A DNA stretch of 64,000 bases from Abyssalbus ytuae (GCF_022807975.1 NZ_CP094358.1:434001-498000); one strand, 5' to 3'; positions 35,308-44,006 are shown, counted from the stretch's first letter. The notes: generated from the sequence alone by a model not told the origin. A program made the numbers and translations.

Positions 35308-36579
35308 TTACTCCCCGGAAGGAGTAAATGTATGTTTAAATAAATTCGGATTAATAACTAACATAGCCCAACCCCAATTTTGAACGCTTGCAGGGTCTGC
35401 AACCCCTTTTAAAGCCTCCATCCCATCGGCTGCAAACATATGCGAATAGCCTATATTTAGCTTTACATTTTTAACCAGGGGCTGCGTATATACTACATCT
35501 ACTTCGGTGCCCAGGTATTTATCAATATCATCGCCCAAATCGGCATTTGCTGTAAAATAGTGGCCTTTTATAAGTAATGATGATTTTTCGCCTGTTTTAA
35601 AAACCGCTTTAGCATACAAATCGTTTAGCCCCACACTATTTGCATGATTCCCCACGTAAAAATAGTCCATATACCCATTGAATTTATGGTTGGTACCATA
35701 CAATGGGAAAAAGGATTTGTTTTTGGTATCACCGGCTGCATCGGTACCGCTTAGCATTTCAAAGCCTAAGCCAAATAAAGTGTTTTCGGGTTTATAAGTT
35801 GCTTCCAGCATTAATTGATATGCACTTAAATCGGTAGTTGCATTAGCTTTTCCAAACTGATAATATCCGCTACCTGAAAAGTTGATATCTCCCAGAGGAA
35901 ATTTAAAATATGAACCTACTGTTTGCCTGTAAAATACACCATCGGCTTCATCGGCTTCGTTATATTTTTGAAAACCGTTGTTGAGGAACAGGAAACTTGC
36001 CGAAGCTTTGCCCCAATTTTGTTTCAGATAGGCGTACTGCATAACTTTATATGAAAAAAAGCCCGTAATATCATACCGGGAACCTACAAAGTCCTGACCA
36101 TCCTGATTAAATGCAAACCCTAAATCCATCATAAACTTTTCACCGGCAAATTTCACTAAAGCCGCATCGTGAAAGCGCCCCTGCATGGCCCAATCCAGTC
36201 CTCCAAAGATCCTTTGGTCATCATAAGAAATAACCTGCCTTCCCAGTTTGGCGGACCAACCGGTAGCAAAACCCAGTTCTACCCAAGCCTGAAAAAGTGA
36301 AAATGAATCATTCCCGTCGGCTGGTAAAATCTGCCTTGTATCTCCCCATATACTTACATCCTGAACGCTTACCAATGCTTTAATTTTATCTGCTTTATAA
36401 GCAAAATTAAGTCTTGAACGTTGCAGGACTGCAGCGCCCGGTTCGGCCCCGTCGGGAATAAGGGATTTTTGCCCGTGACTATATTCAAACCTGGGCCTTA
36501 TATCGGCATCCAGGGAGAAAGTCTGCGCTATTGAAATTTGAACAAATAATACGGTTAGAAGGGTTAAATTAGTTTTCAT
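35308..36579 (-). CDS. Alginate-export-family porin, likely nitrate-regulon channel
   Basis: A 423-residue outer-membrane beta-barrel with signal peptide (MKTNLTLLTVLFVQISIAQ) and alginate-export/porin-type N-terminal part (SLDADIRPRFEYSHGQKS, then QRSRLNFAYKADKIKALVSVQDVSIWGD). Alternating strands follow to the end. The family includes nonspecific porins, so alginate itself is not implied. It is divergent from moeA and has the same palindrome and -7 box as nrtA and nirB (36608-36630), so a role as an outer-membrane entry channel for nitrate or nitrite is inferred. Confidence 0.85.
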   Translation of the reverse strand: MKTNLTLLTVLFVQISIAQTFSLDADIRPRFEYSHGQKSLIPDGAEPGAAVLQRSRLNFAYKADKIKALVSVQDVSIWGDTRQILPADGNDSFSLFQAWVELGFATGWSAKLGRQVISYDDQRIFGGLDWAMQGRFHDAALVKFAGEKFMMDLGFAFNQDGQDFVGSRYDITGFFSYKVMQYAYLKQNWGKASASFLFLNNGFQKYNEADEADGVFYRQTVGSYFKFPLGDINFSGSGYYQFGKANATTDLSAYQLMLEATYKPENTLFGLGFEMLSGTDAAGDTKNKSFFPLYGTNHKFNGYMDYFYVGNHANSVGLNDLYAKAVFKTGEKSSLLIKGHYFTANADLGDDIDKYLGTEVDVVYTQPLVKNVKLNIGYSHMFAADGMEALKGVADPASVQNWGWAMLVINPNLFKHTFTPSGE

Positions 36580-36607
36580 ACTTAGTCATATTTAAATTCC
36601 TATCATT

Positions 36608-36630
36608 CAAATATAAGTAACAATACTTAT
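36608..36630 (-). promoter_or_regulatory. Nitrate-regulon operator and -7 box, porin promoter
   Basis: A perfect dyad ATAAGTA-ACAA-TACTTAT at 36613-36630, and on the minus strand the -7 box TATATTTG (36608-36615) that overlaps its proximal arm. The palindrome ends 33 nt before the porin start. No TTTG is seen at the -33 position, which the dyad occupies. Confidence 0.75.
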
Positions 36631-36821
36631 TTTATACTTAGATAGATAAAATATTTTAACCTTGAATCGTATTTTTATTAATTTAATATTTAACCTATCT
36701 TCTATTTTAAAACTTGAATGTTTTTTGTCCTTTAAAATAAGATATACGTAATTCGAGCCCTCCGAATAGCAACCTAATGATTTCTTCGTTATATTTACAA
36801 AGAAATAACGCTTAACACCAC

Positions 36822-36839
36822 TTAAGTAATAATACTTAA
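36822..36839 (+). promoter_or_regulatory. Nitrate-regulon operator upstream of moeA
   Basis: A perfect dyad TTAAGTA-ATAA-TACTTAA, ending 29 nt before the ATG at 36869. A clear TATATTTG box is not present here, unlike the other three promoters, so the core promoter is unclear. Confidence 0.7.
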
Positions 36840-36868
36840 AAATAGTATAACCACAGGCCTTGAAAAAT

Positions 36869-38044
36869 ATGATTGAAGTTAAAGATGCAATAAAACTTAT
36901 TGAGGAGAATGTTTCGGTTTCTGATATAAAGAAGACAGAATTGAACCGTTGCCTCAATTATGTATTGGCAGATGATATCAAGTCTCCCATTCACCTGCCC
37001 CCTTTCCGGCAATCTGCTATGGATGGTTATGCTATAAAAATTTCAGACAGCAAGGTGTATAAGGTGGTGGGAGAGTCAAAAACAGGCCATCCTGCTCCTA
37101 TACAAATAAACGAGGATGAAGCAGTAAGAATTTTTACCGGTGCCCAGGTTCCTGATACGGCCGATACGGTGGTTATCCAGGAACATGTTGAGGTTAATGA
37201 CAATAAAATAACTATTCATAAATTACCTGAGAAAAAAGCCAATATCAGAAAGGTGGGGGAGCAAATAAAAAAAAATGAAGTTGCTTTATTAAAAGGCCAC
37301 GTTATAAACGAGGCTTCAATAGGCTTTTTGGCAGGTATGGGCATTGACGGGGTTAAAATCTATAAAAAACCCCGGGTTTGTATAATTACCACAGGGGATG
37401 AACTTATTGAACCGGGTAAAAAGCTTAAACCGGGAAAAATTTATGAAAGTAATTCTATCATGCTTAAAGTGGCTTTAAAAAGGCTGAAAATAACCAAAGT
37501 AGGTATTTTTAAGGTAAAAGATACTTTAGAAAAGACAAAGGATGTTATAAAAAAATGCCTAAAAAAATACGATGTCCTTCTTATTTCGGGGGGTATTTCG
37601 GTAGGTGATTATGATTATGTTAAGGAAGCAATGGAAGTAAATAACATACATGAAATTTTCTATAAAGTAAATCAAAAACCGGGTAAACCTCTTTATTTTG
37701 GTAAAAAGAAAAATCAGGTTGTATTTGCTTTACCTGGTAATCCGGCTTCCAGCCTCACATGCTTTTATATTTATGTACTGCCTGCTTTAAGGAAGATGAT
37801 GGGTTACAGCAATATTCACTTGACTAAAAAAAAGGTTAAAGCGCCGGAGGAAATTCCAAATAATACAGGAAAATCATTATTTTTAAAAGCATCGGCAGGT
37901 AATAATAAAATAAAAATACTGGAAGGGCAAAGCTCTTCAATTTTAAAAAGTTTTGCCCACAGCAATGCTCTTCTTTATATTTCAAGTGAAAATAAAATAG
38001 TACGCAAAGGTGAAATAGTTGAATATTTTGACCTTAATTTTTAA
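36869..38044 (+). CDS. moeA: Molybdopterin molybdotransferase MoeA
   Basis: Inserts molybdate into molybdopterin (adenylated by MogA) in the last steps of Moco synthesis; cytoplasmic. The family signatures are present: PPFRQSAMDGYAIK, RIFTGAQVPDTADTVVIQEHV, the Moa/Mog-like domain with GDELIEPG and LISGGISVGDYDYVKEA, FALPGNPASSLTCFYIYVLP and a C-terminal beta domain. The ATG at 36869 (MIEVKDAIKLIEEN) is preferred over a TTG three codons upstream. First gene of the Moco/siroheme operon running to moaA. Confidence 0.93.
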   Translation: MIEVKDAIKLIEENVSVSDIKKTELNRCLNYVLADDIKSPIHLPPFRQSAMDGYAIKISDSKVYKVVGESKTGHPAPIQINEDEAVRIFTGAQVPDTADTVVIQEHVEVNDNKITIHKLPEKKANIRKVGEQIKKNEVALLKGHVINEASIGFLAGMGIDGVKIYKKPRVCIITTGDELIEPGKKLKPGKIYESNSIMLKVALKRLKITKVGIFKVKDTLEKTKDVIKKCLKKYDVLLISGGISVGDYDYVKEAMEVNNIHEIFYKVNQKPGKPLYFGKKKNQVVFALPGNPASSLTCFYIYVLPALRKMMGYSNIHLTKKKVKAPEEIPNNTGKSLFLKASAGNNKIKILEGQSSSILKSFAHSNALLYISSENKIVRKGEIVEYFDLNF

Positions 38045-38063
38045 AAAATAATTTCTAACAATA

Positions 38064-38399
38064 ATGGAGGATCAGATAAGGAGCAGAATATGGATTGAAA
38101 AAGAAGGAACTATTTTTCTTGGTTACGGCAGAATTGAGCTTTTGAAAAAAATTGATGAAACCAAGTCTATCAGTGCAGCAGCAAAGTCATTAAATATGTC
38201 TTATAAAAAAGCCTGGCGACTGATTAATGATATGAATGAGAGTGCTGCAAAACCTGTAATAATTAAAAACATTGGTGGCAGGCACGGTGGCGGTACAACA
38301 ATAACCGGATATGGAAAAAGTCTTATCAACCAATTTGAAACCATTAATAACAATTGTATAGAGTTTTTAAATAAGGAGTTTGAAAAATTAGATCTATGA
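38064..38399 (+). CDS. ModE-like winged-helix protein lacking the molybdate-binding domain
   Basis: A 111-residue protein matching only the N-terminal DNA-binding domain of ModE (LGYGRIELLKKIDETKSISAAAKSLNMSYKKAWRLINDMN and the wing GGRHGGGTTITGYGKSL). The C-terminal MOP/TOBE domains that sense molybdate in E. coli ModE are absent, so ligand sensing must occur otherwise or the protein is a simple repressor. It overlaps the TSUP gene by 4 nt and sits inside the Moco operon, so it likely regulates Mo-related genes. Confidence 0.83.
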   Translation: MEDQIRSRIWIEKEGTIFLGYGRIELLKKIDETKSISAAAKSLNMSYKKAWRLINDMNESAAKPVIIKNIGGRHGGGTTITGYGKSLINQFETINNNCIEFLNKEFEKLDL

Positions 38400-39139
38400 G
38401 TTTGTTTCATATAGAACATATTATCCCTTTTTTAATTATTCTTGTGGTGGTAGCATTTTTGTATGCCAGTGTAGGGCATGGGGGTGCCAGCGGATATCTG
38501 GCCCTTATGGCCATTTTTGCTTTTCCTCCTGAAATAATGAAACCCACAGCTCTTTTACTTAATATATTTGTGGCGGGAGTTTCTTTTTGGTTTTTTAAAA
38601 AATCAAATTATTTTAAACCCAGGCTTTTCTGGCCTTTTGCTATAGCCTCCATTCCGGCGGCTTTTATAGGAGGTTATATCACTATTGATGCCTTTCTGTA
38701 TAAAAGAATTCTCGGGGTGTTATTAGTATTTGCTGTTCTTAGAATAATGGGAGTATTCGGAAAATCCGGAGAATCAAAAGAAATCAAAATCCCCCTTGCA
38801 CTTTTAATCGGGTTTTGTATCGGGTTCTTTTCAGGTATGATAGGCATAGGAGGCGGAATAATTTTAAGTCCGGTGATATTGCTCCTGGGCTGGGGAAATG
38901 TTAAGGAAGCTGCTGCAGTATCGGCATTATTTATATTTGTAAATTCCATAGCAGGAATGAGTGGTTTTCTTTTAAACAGCAATGTTATTCCGGGAGAATC
39001 TGTTTATCTTGTTCCGGTGGCGCTTGCCGGCGGAACGCTAGGGGCCTTTTACGGTAGCAACAAGTTTTCATTTTTAAAACTAAAATATGTTTTATCGGCT
39101 GTTTTAATGATAGCCAGTATAAAATTATTAACTATATGA
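38396..39139 (+). CDS. TauE/SafE (TSUP) family membrane transporter
   Basis: A 247-residue protein with about eight hydrophobic helices in two halves, each with the TSUP signature (VGHGGASGYLALMAIF and IGIGGGIILSPVILLLGW). TSUP proteins move sulfur-type or other anions across the inner membrane. It is locked between the ModE-like gene and mobA-cobA by 4-nt overlaps on both sides, which suggests a Mo-related cargo, perhaps molybdate or sulfite; no ModABC permease is seen in the window. Specificity is inference. Confidence 0.83.
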   Translation: MSLFHIEHIIPFLIILVVVAFLYASVGHGGASGYLALMAIFAFPPEIMKPTALLLNIFVAGVSFWFFKKSNYFKPRLFWPFAIASIPAAFIGGYITIDAFLYKRILGVLLVFAVLRIMGVFGKSGESKEIKIPLALLIGFCIGFFSGMIGIGGGIILSPVILLLGWGNVKEAAAVSALFIFVNSIAGMSGFLLNSNVIPGESVYLVPVALAGGTLGAFYGSNKFSFLKLKYVLSAVLMIASIKLLTI

Positions 39140-40521
39140 TACAGGTAAATAAAAACATATCGGCTTACATATTATGCGGAGGTAAAAGTGCACGAATGCA
39201 AACCGAAAAAGGACTGGTATGCATTAATGGCGAAACCTTTGTAGAAAAAATAATTAAAGCTATAATACCTGTTACCAACAATATAGTTTTAATCACAAAA
39301 AACAAGGATTATGCTGCTTATGGTTACCAAATAATTGAAGACATATATCCTGATAAAGGACCGGTAGGCGGAATATATACTGCCTTACATCATACTAAAA
39401 CACAAAATAATTTAATAATAAGTTGCGATGTCCCTTTTATCACCACTGAAATTATTAACTTACTTGTAACAAAACAAGATAAGGACATAAGGTTTTTAGC
39501 TGATGAAAAGTCTGATTACCCTTTAATTGGTATTTATCAAAAACACCTGGAATCACTTTTTAAAGAAGCAGTTTTAAATAATCACCTGAAATTAACAGAA
39601 CTCATATACCAGACCGTTTATAAACGAATTGTGGTAAGCAATTCATTATCTGATGCATTGGAAAACATTAACACAAAACATCAACTTGAACAGCGTTTAA
39701 GAAGAGAAAAAATGAAAGAGAAAAAAACACCAAAATTAACTTTGGTAGGCGCCGGCCCGGGCGATCCGGAGTTGCTTACCCTTAAAGCCATTAAAGCATT
39801 AAATGAAGCGCAGGTAGTATTATATGATGCCCTGGCCAATGAAGAAATTTTGCAGCATGCCCCTTATGCCGAAAAATTATTTGTGGGAAAAAGAAAAGGT
39901 TGTCATGCCTGTACACAGGAAGAGATAAATAAATTAATCGTACAAAAAGCACTGCAAAAAGGGCATGTAGTACGGTTGAAGGGTGGTGATCCCTTTGTTT
40001 TCGGACGTGGTAGTGAAGAAATTGAGTATGCCGAAAGTTTTGATATTGCTACGGAAGTAATTCCTGGAATAACATCGGCCATAGCAGTACCTGGCTCTAA
40101 AGGAATTTCGGTTACCAAAAGAAAAGTAGCCGAAAGTTTTTGGGTAATTACAGGTACCACCTCCAATCACAAATTATCCAAAGATGTAGAATTAGCCGCC
40201 CGATCAACAGCTACCGTTGTTATTTTAATGGGTATGGGAAAACTCCCTGAAATTGTTTCGATTTTTAAAAAATACGGCAAATCCTCTACTCCGGTAGCAA
40301 TTATTCAAAACGGTACCCGAAAAAATGCCAAACACGGGTTTGGCACCATCAATACCATAGAAAAGGTTGTTGAAGAAGAGCAACTTTCCTCCCCGGCAAT
40401 TATTGTGATAGGGGAAGTAGTAAGACATTCCAGCAAATTACTGGAATATTTTGAAGATGAATTTTTTGAAGATGAATTTCTTTTCCAAAACCTCGATATT
40501 GTACCAAACTTTAGTAACTAA
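39136..40521 (+). CDS. MobA-CobA fusion: Mo-cofactor guanylyltransferase + uroporphyrinogen-III methyltransferase
   Basis: A 461-residue fusion. Residues 1-190 are MobA-like (ISAYILCGGKSARMQTEKGL nucleotide-binding loop; DIYPDKGPVGGIYTAL; ISCDVPFIT metal site), which attaches GMP to Mo-molybdopterin. Residues 195-461 are SUMT/CobA (LTLVGAGPGDPELLTLKA, VVLYDALANEEIL, RLKGGDPFVFGRGSEE, VIPGITSAIAVP), which makes precorrin-2 for siroheme. The joint has an ATG at 39712 (codon 193) preceded by a purine-rich stretch, so a separately translated CobA is possible. The fusion ties the cofactors of nitrate and nitrite reductases together. Confidence 0.9.
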   Translation: MIQVNKNISAYILCGGKSARMQTEKGLVCINGETFVEKIIKAIIPVTNNIVLITKNKDYAAYGYQIIEDIYPDKGPVGGIYTALHHTKTQNNLIISCDVPFITTEIINLLVTKQDKDIRFLADEKSDYPLIGIYQKHLESLFKEAVLNNHLKLTELIYQTVYKRIVVSNSLSDALENINTKHQLEQRLRREKMKEKKTPKLTLVGAGPGDPELLTLKAIKALNEAQVVLYDALANEEILQHAPYAEKLFVGKRKGCHACTQEEINKLIVQKALQKGHVVRLKGGDPFVFGRGSEEIEYAESFDIATEVIPGITSAIAVPGSKGISVTKRKVAESFWVITGTTSNHKLSKDVELAARSTATVVILMGMGKLPEIVSIFKKYGKSSTPVAIIQNGTRKNAKHGFGTINTIEKVVEEEQLSSPAIIVIGEVVRHSSKLLEYFEDEFFEDEFLFQNLDIVPNFSN

Positions 40522-40523
40522 CT

Positions 40524-41105
40524 ATGGAAAGAAACAAATTATATCCTGTTTTTCTGAAAGTTCATCAAATGAATGTACTCATTGTAGGTGGTGGTAATGT
40601 GGGCCTGGAAAAGTTATCTTTTATGCTTAAATCCAGTCCTGATGCAAATGTTGAAGTGATTGCTACCTGGTTTAATGAAGAGTTAAAAAAACTGGCGGCA
40701 AAGCATCCAAATGTGACATTAACAAAAAAAGAATATGAAACTACGGATTTGCAAAACCGGCACCTGGTTATCGGCTGTACCGATAACAGCAAAATAAACA
40801 TCCGGATATCTGAAGAGGCCAGGGATAGAAATATTTTGGTAAATGTAGCCGACACTCCGGACCTCTGTGATTTTTACCTGGGAGGTATCGTAACCAAAGG
40901 ACATGTAAAAATAGCCATATCAACCAATGGAAAATCTCCTACCACAGCTAAAAGGATACGCCAGTTTCTGGAAGATATAATTCCGGAAAATATTAACGAT
41001 CTTGTTCAAAACCTTAATGAATTCAGAAAAACAATAAAAGGGGATTTTGAAAAGAAAGTGAATGTTATGAATAAAATGACCGAAGAGTTTATAAGTAAAA
41101 AATAA
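40524..41105 (+). CDS. Siroheme synthase: precorrin-2 dehydrogenase / sirohydrochlorin ferrochelatase
   Basis: A 193-residue CysG N-terminal/Met8p-type protein. The NAD-binding fold is near the N-terminus (NVLIVGGGNVGLEKLSFML), then VIGCTDNSKINIRISEEARDRNILVNVADTPDLCDFYLGGIV, KVAISTNGKSPTTAKRIRQFLE-like segments typical of the family. It converts precorrin-2 to siroheme for NirB, using precorrin-2 made by the CobA half of the preceding gene (2-nt gap). Confidence 0.9.
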   Translation: MERNKLYPVFLKVHQMNVLIVGGGNVGLEKLSFMLKSSPDANVEVIATWFNEELKKLAAKHPNVTLTKKEYETTDLQNRHLVIGCTDNSKINIRISEEARDRNILVNVADTPDLCDFYLGGIVTKGHVKIAISTNGKSPTTAKRIRQFLEDIIPENINDLVQNLNEFRKTIKGDFEKKVNVMNKMTEEFISKK

Positions 41106-41111
41106 CCTGTT

Positions 41112-41348
41112 ATGATAAAAGTTAAATATTTTGGAATGATTGCAGAAGCAACTGCACGCTCTGAAGAAAGGATTAATACGGCCAACATAAAATTGTCTAC
41201 ACTTATTAAGACATTGGTAGAAAAGTATAACTTAAAACCTTACACATTAAACGTCGCTGTTAATCAGCACCTCATTAATAAAATAGAGGATGTTACGGTA
41301 AAAGAAAATGATGAGATTGCAATTTTACCACCATTTGCCGGAGGATAA
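41112..41348 (+). CDS. moaD: Molybdopterin synthase sulfur carrier subunit MoaD
   Basis: A 78-residue ubiquitin-like protein with C-terminal Gly-Gly (PPFAGG), the tail that is thiocarboxylated by MoeB. Typical segments are MIKVKYFGMIAEAT and NDEIAILPPFAGG. It works with MoaE to add dithiolene sulfur to cyclic pyranopterin monophosphate. It lies between the siroheme gene and moeB in the Moco operon. Confidence 0.92.
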   Translation: MIKVKYFGMIAEATARSEERINTANIKLSTLIKTLVEKYNLKPYTLNVAVNQHLINKIEDVTVKENDEIAILPPFAGG

Positions 41349-41391
41349 TATTAACATTCCTGCAGACAATTAAAAAAACGAATTTTAAAAA

Positions 41392-42447
41392 ATGTCAAAG
41401 AGATATATCCGACAAACTATTTTACCTGAAGTAGGTGAAGAAGGCCAGCAAAAAATTAACCAGGCCAAAGTACTGGTTATAGGTGCAGGCGGACTTGCCT
41501 GTGCAATATTGCCTTATCTTGCCTCGGCAGGGATAGGAAATTTAGGGATTATTGATGATGATATGATAGACATTTCAAATTTACAACGACAGGTTATATA
41601 TAAAGAAAAATCTGTAGGAAAAAGCAAAGTACAGGAAGCTGAAAAATATTTGTCCGGACTTAATTCTAACATAAAAATTAATACTTATCATAAAAAATTA
41701 ACCGCACAAAATGCCATTTCCCTTTTTAAGGAATACGACATCATTACTGATGCCACCGATAATTTATTAACCCGATATATTATTAACGATGCCTGTATAA
41801 TAACCAAAAAACCTTTTGTTTACGGGTCTGTTCATAAATTTGAAGGGCAGGTATCAGTTTTTAATTATAAGAACGGCCCTACTTACCGTTGTTTGTATCC
41901 CGACAATAATTTAAATATTCAAAACTGTGCTCAAACCGGAGTTTTAGGAACCACAGCAGCTATTGTAGGTATGTTACAGGCTAATGAAGTAATTAAAATC
42001 ATATTAAACCAGGGAAATGTTTTATCGGGCAAATTACTTTTATATAATACACTTGACAACGAACAAACCATTATTAATTTCCAAAAAAACAATACGCTTG
42101 TTATTGACGATAATTTTTATGAAAACGAATATTTAAAAAATGAAGTGTATGTAGTAACTGCCGAAGAAGCCTTAAAGAAAAAAGGAATGCTGTTAGATGT
42201 CAGGGAGTATGGCGAACTACCTGAAATTAATTTGCCAAACGCTGTTCAAATACCTCTTTCAATATTACCTGATGAACTGAACAAGCTTAATAAAAAAGAT
42301 TCCATATTTATTTTTTGTCAAAGCGGCATAAGAAGTCTTGAAGCCGTTAAAATTTTAAAAGAAAACCATTTCAACCAGGTCAAAAGTATAAAAGACAGTG
42401 CTGCAAGGATTAATGAACTTTCACACACTTTAGTATCCGTGAAGTAG
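41392..42447 (+). CDS. moeB: MoeB/ThiF-type adenylyltransferase with rhodanese domain
   Basis: A 351-residue protein. Residues 1-230 are the E1-like domain (RYIRQTILPEVGEEGQQKI, VLVIGAGGLACAILPYLASAGIG, DDDMIDISNLQRQ, NCAQTGVLGT with the candidate active Cys); about residues 250-347 form a rhodanese domain with active-site loop CQSGIRS. It adenylates MoaD and may supply its sulfur. Oddity: of the two CxxC pairs that bind zinc in E. coli MoeB, the first is reduced to one Cys (TYRCLYP) and the second is absent, so the zinc site appears lost. Confidence 0.88.
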   Translation: MSKRYIRQTILPEVGEEGQQKINQAKVLVIGAGGLACAILPYLASAGIGNLGIIDDDMIDISNLQRQVIYKEKSVGKSKVQEAEKYLSGLNSNIKINTYHKKLTAQNAISLFKEYDIITDATDNLLTRYIINDACIITKKPFVYGSVHKFEGQVSVFNYKNGPTYRCLYPDNNLNIQNCAQTGVLGTTAAIVGMLQANEVIKIILNQGNVLSGKLLLYNTLDNEQTIINFQKNNTLVIDDNFYENEYLKNEVYVVTAEEALKKKGMLLDVREYGELPEINLPNAVQIPLSILPDELNKLNKKDSIFIFCQSGIRSLEAVKILKENHFNQVKSIKDSAARINELSHTLVSVK

Positions 42448-42478
42448 GTATGAAGTAATATTTTAAACAGAAATTAAA

Positions 42479-42919
42479 ATGAAAAAGAAAAAAACAGTAT
42501 TTATTGAAGGGCCTGTTACCCCTCAATTTATTGCAGATTCTATAGCAAAACACCAGGCCAAATATTCCATTGGCGCCCATAATATATTTTTAGGACAGGT
42601 CAGAGCTGATAAAGTGGAAGACAATACGGTAAGTGCTATAGAATTTAGCTGTTACCCCGAAATGGCAGAAAAAAAGCTGGAAGAAATACGAGAAAAAGCA
42701 TTTGAAAAATATAACCTTACCTGTATGCACATATATCACAGCCTGGGTAAAGTAAATGTGGGGGAAATTTGTTTCTTTGTTTTTGTTTCAGCCCCCCACA
42801 GAACCCAAGTTTATGACGCAACCGAAGATATTGTAAATATGGTTAAAAGTGAAGTTCCCATATTTGGTAAAGAAATATTTGAAAATGAAATGCATCAGTG
42901 GAAAGTCAACAACAATTAA
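42479..42919 (+). CDS. moaE: Molybdopterin synthase catalytic subunit MoaE
   Basis: A 146-residue protein, the large subunit of molybdopterin synthase. The family signatures are present (GAHNIFLGQVRADK, AIEFSCYPEMAEKKLEEI, IYHSLGKVNVGEICFFVFVSAPHR, EDIVNMVKSEVPIFGKEIFENEMHQWK). The E. coli essential-Lys position in the VPIWKKE-type motif is Gly here (VPIFGKE), with a Lys one residue later; this may be a lineage-specific form rather than a defect. It is followed by a 178-nt gap without a gene. Confidence 0.9.
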   Translation: MKKKKTVFIEGPVTPQFIADSIAKHQAKYSIGAHNIFLGQVRADKVEDNTVSAIEFSCYPEMAEKKLEEIREKAFEKYNLTCMHIYHSLGKVNVGEICFFVFVSAPHRTQVYDATEDIVNMVKSEVPIFGKEIFENEMHQWKVNNN

Positions 42920-43097
42920 CGATCAGAGTGGAATCGTTGATTTTGTTGAATCGTTTAAAAGCCAGAAAATATTTAAATTAAAAAATATGTATAAATTTTC
43001 ATTTGAAAAATTAAATGCACTTAAAAAGTCACAAATAAACGAGCGATTAAACAGTTAAACAATTATAAACGGTCAAACAAACAATTAAAGGTTAACT

Positions 43098-44006
43098 ATG
43101 GTAGACATAACCCATAAAATAACAACTCTAAGAACAGCAGTTGCACAAGCAGAAGTAAAAGTAAGCAGTAAACAAACCATCAATGCTATTAAAAATGATC
43201 TTGTGCCCAAAGGAAATGTATTGGAAATGGCCAAAACGGCCGGTTTATTTGCCGTTAAAAATACCTACCAGGTAATTCCTGACTGTCACCCCCTGCCTGT
43301 TGAATATGCTTCGGTGGGTTATGAAATAGAAGATTTAGTCATAAAAATAAACTTTACCGTCAAAACCGTTTATAAAACAGGGGTCGAAGTTGAAGCAATG
43401 CACGGGGCCTCGGTAGTAGCCCTTACCATGTACGATATGCTTAAACCAATAGACAAAAACATTGAAATAAATAACATAAAACTTATTGATAAAAAAGGAG
43501 GGAAATCGGGTTTTAATAATCACACTACCCGGGAAATAAAAGCTGCTGTTATTGTTTGTTCAGACTCTGTAAGTGAGGGTAAAAAAGAAGATAAAGCCGG
43601 AAAGGCAATTATTGATAAATTAAATGAAAATAAAGTAGAAGTTGTTACCTATGAAATTATTCCTGATGGCATAGAAACTGTCAGAAACAAAGCCCTGGAA
43701 TGTGCTACCGCTCATCAACTGCTAATTTTTACCGGAGGTACCGGCTTATCAGTAAGAGATTATACCCCCGAAGCTCTGGAACCCATACTGGAACGCCGTA
43801 TACCGGGGGTTGAAGAAGCTATTAGAAAATACGGACAGGAACGTATGCCCTATGCTATGCTTTCACGTAGTGTGGCAGGCACTATTGGAAACTGTCTTAT
43901 TCTTGCCCTGCCAGGGTCTGCTAACGGGGCAAAAGAATCTATGGATGCCGTATTCCCGCATCTTTTGCATGTTTTTAAAATTTTTAGAGGAAGCCGACAC
44001 GATTAA
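43098..44006 (+). CDS. MoaC-MogA/MoaB fusion: cyclic pyranopterin synthase + molybdopterin adenylyltransferase
   Basis: A 302-residue fusion. Residues 1-150 are MoaC (MVDITHKITTLRTAVAQAEV; MAKTAGLFAVKNTYQVIPDCHPLPVEYASVGYEI; the active-site KTGVEVEAMHGASVVALTMYDM). Residues 155-302 are MogA/MoaB (AAVIVCSDSVSEGKKEDKAG; FTGGTGLSVRDYTPEAL; ALPGSANGAKESMDAVFPHLLH). The protein thus covers the second and third-to-last steps of Moco synthesis. It overlaps moaA by 1 nt. This fusion is known in several Bacteroidota. Confidence 0.92.
   Translation: MVDITHKITTLRTAVAQAEVKVSSKQTINAIKNDLVPKGNVLEMAKTAGLFAVKNTYQVIPDCHPLPVEYASVGYEIEDLVIKINFTVKTVYKTGVEVEAMHGASVVALTMYDMLKPIDKNIEINNIKLIDKKGGKSGFNNHTTREIKAAVIVCSDSVSEGKKEDKAGKAIIDKLNENKVEVVTYEIIPDGIETVRNKALECATAHQLLIFTGGTGLSVRDYTPEALEPILERRIPGVEEAIRKYGQERMPYAMLSRSVAGTIGNCLILALPGSANGAKESMDAVFPHLLHVFKIFRGSRHD

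Noticed and set aside
42849-43058. 69-residue ORF between moaE and moaC
   Set aside because: Most of it overlaps moaE in another frame; the rest is A/T-rich with no recognisable domain.
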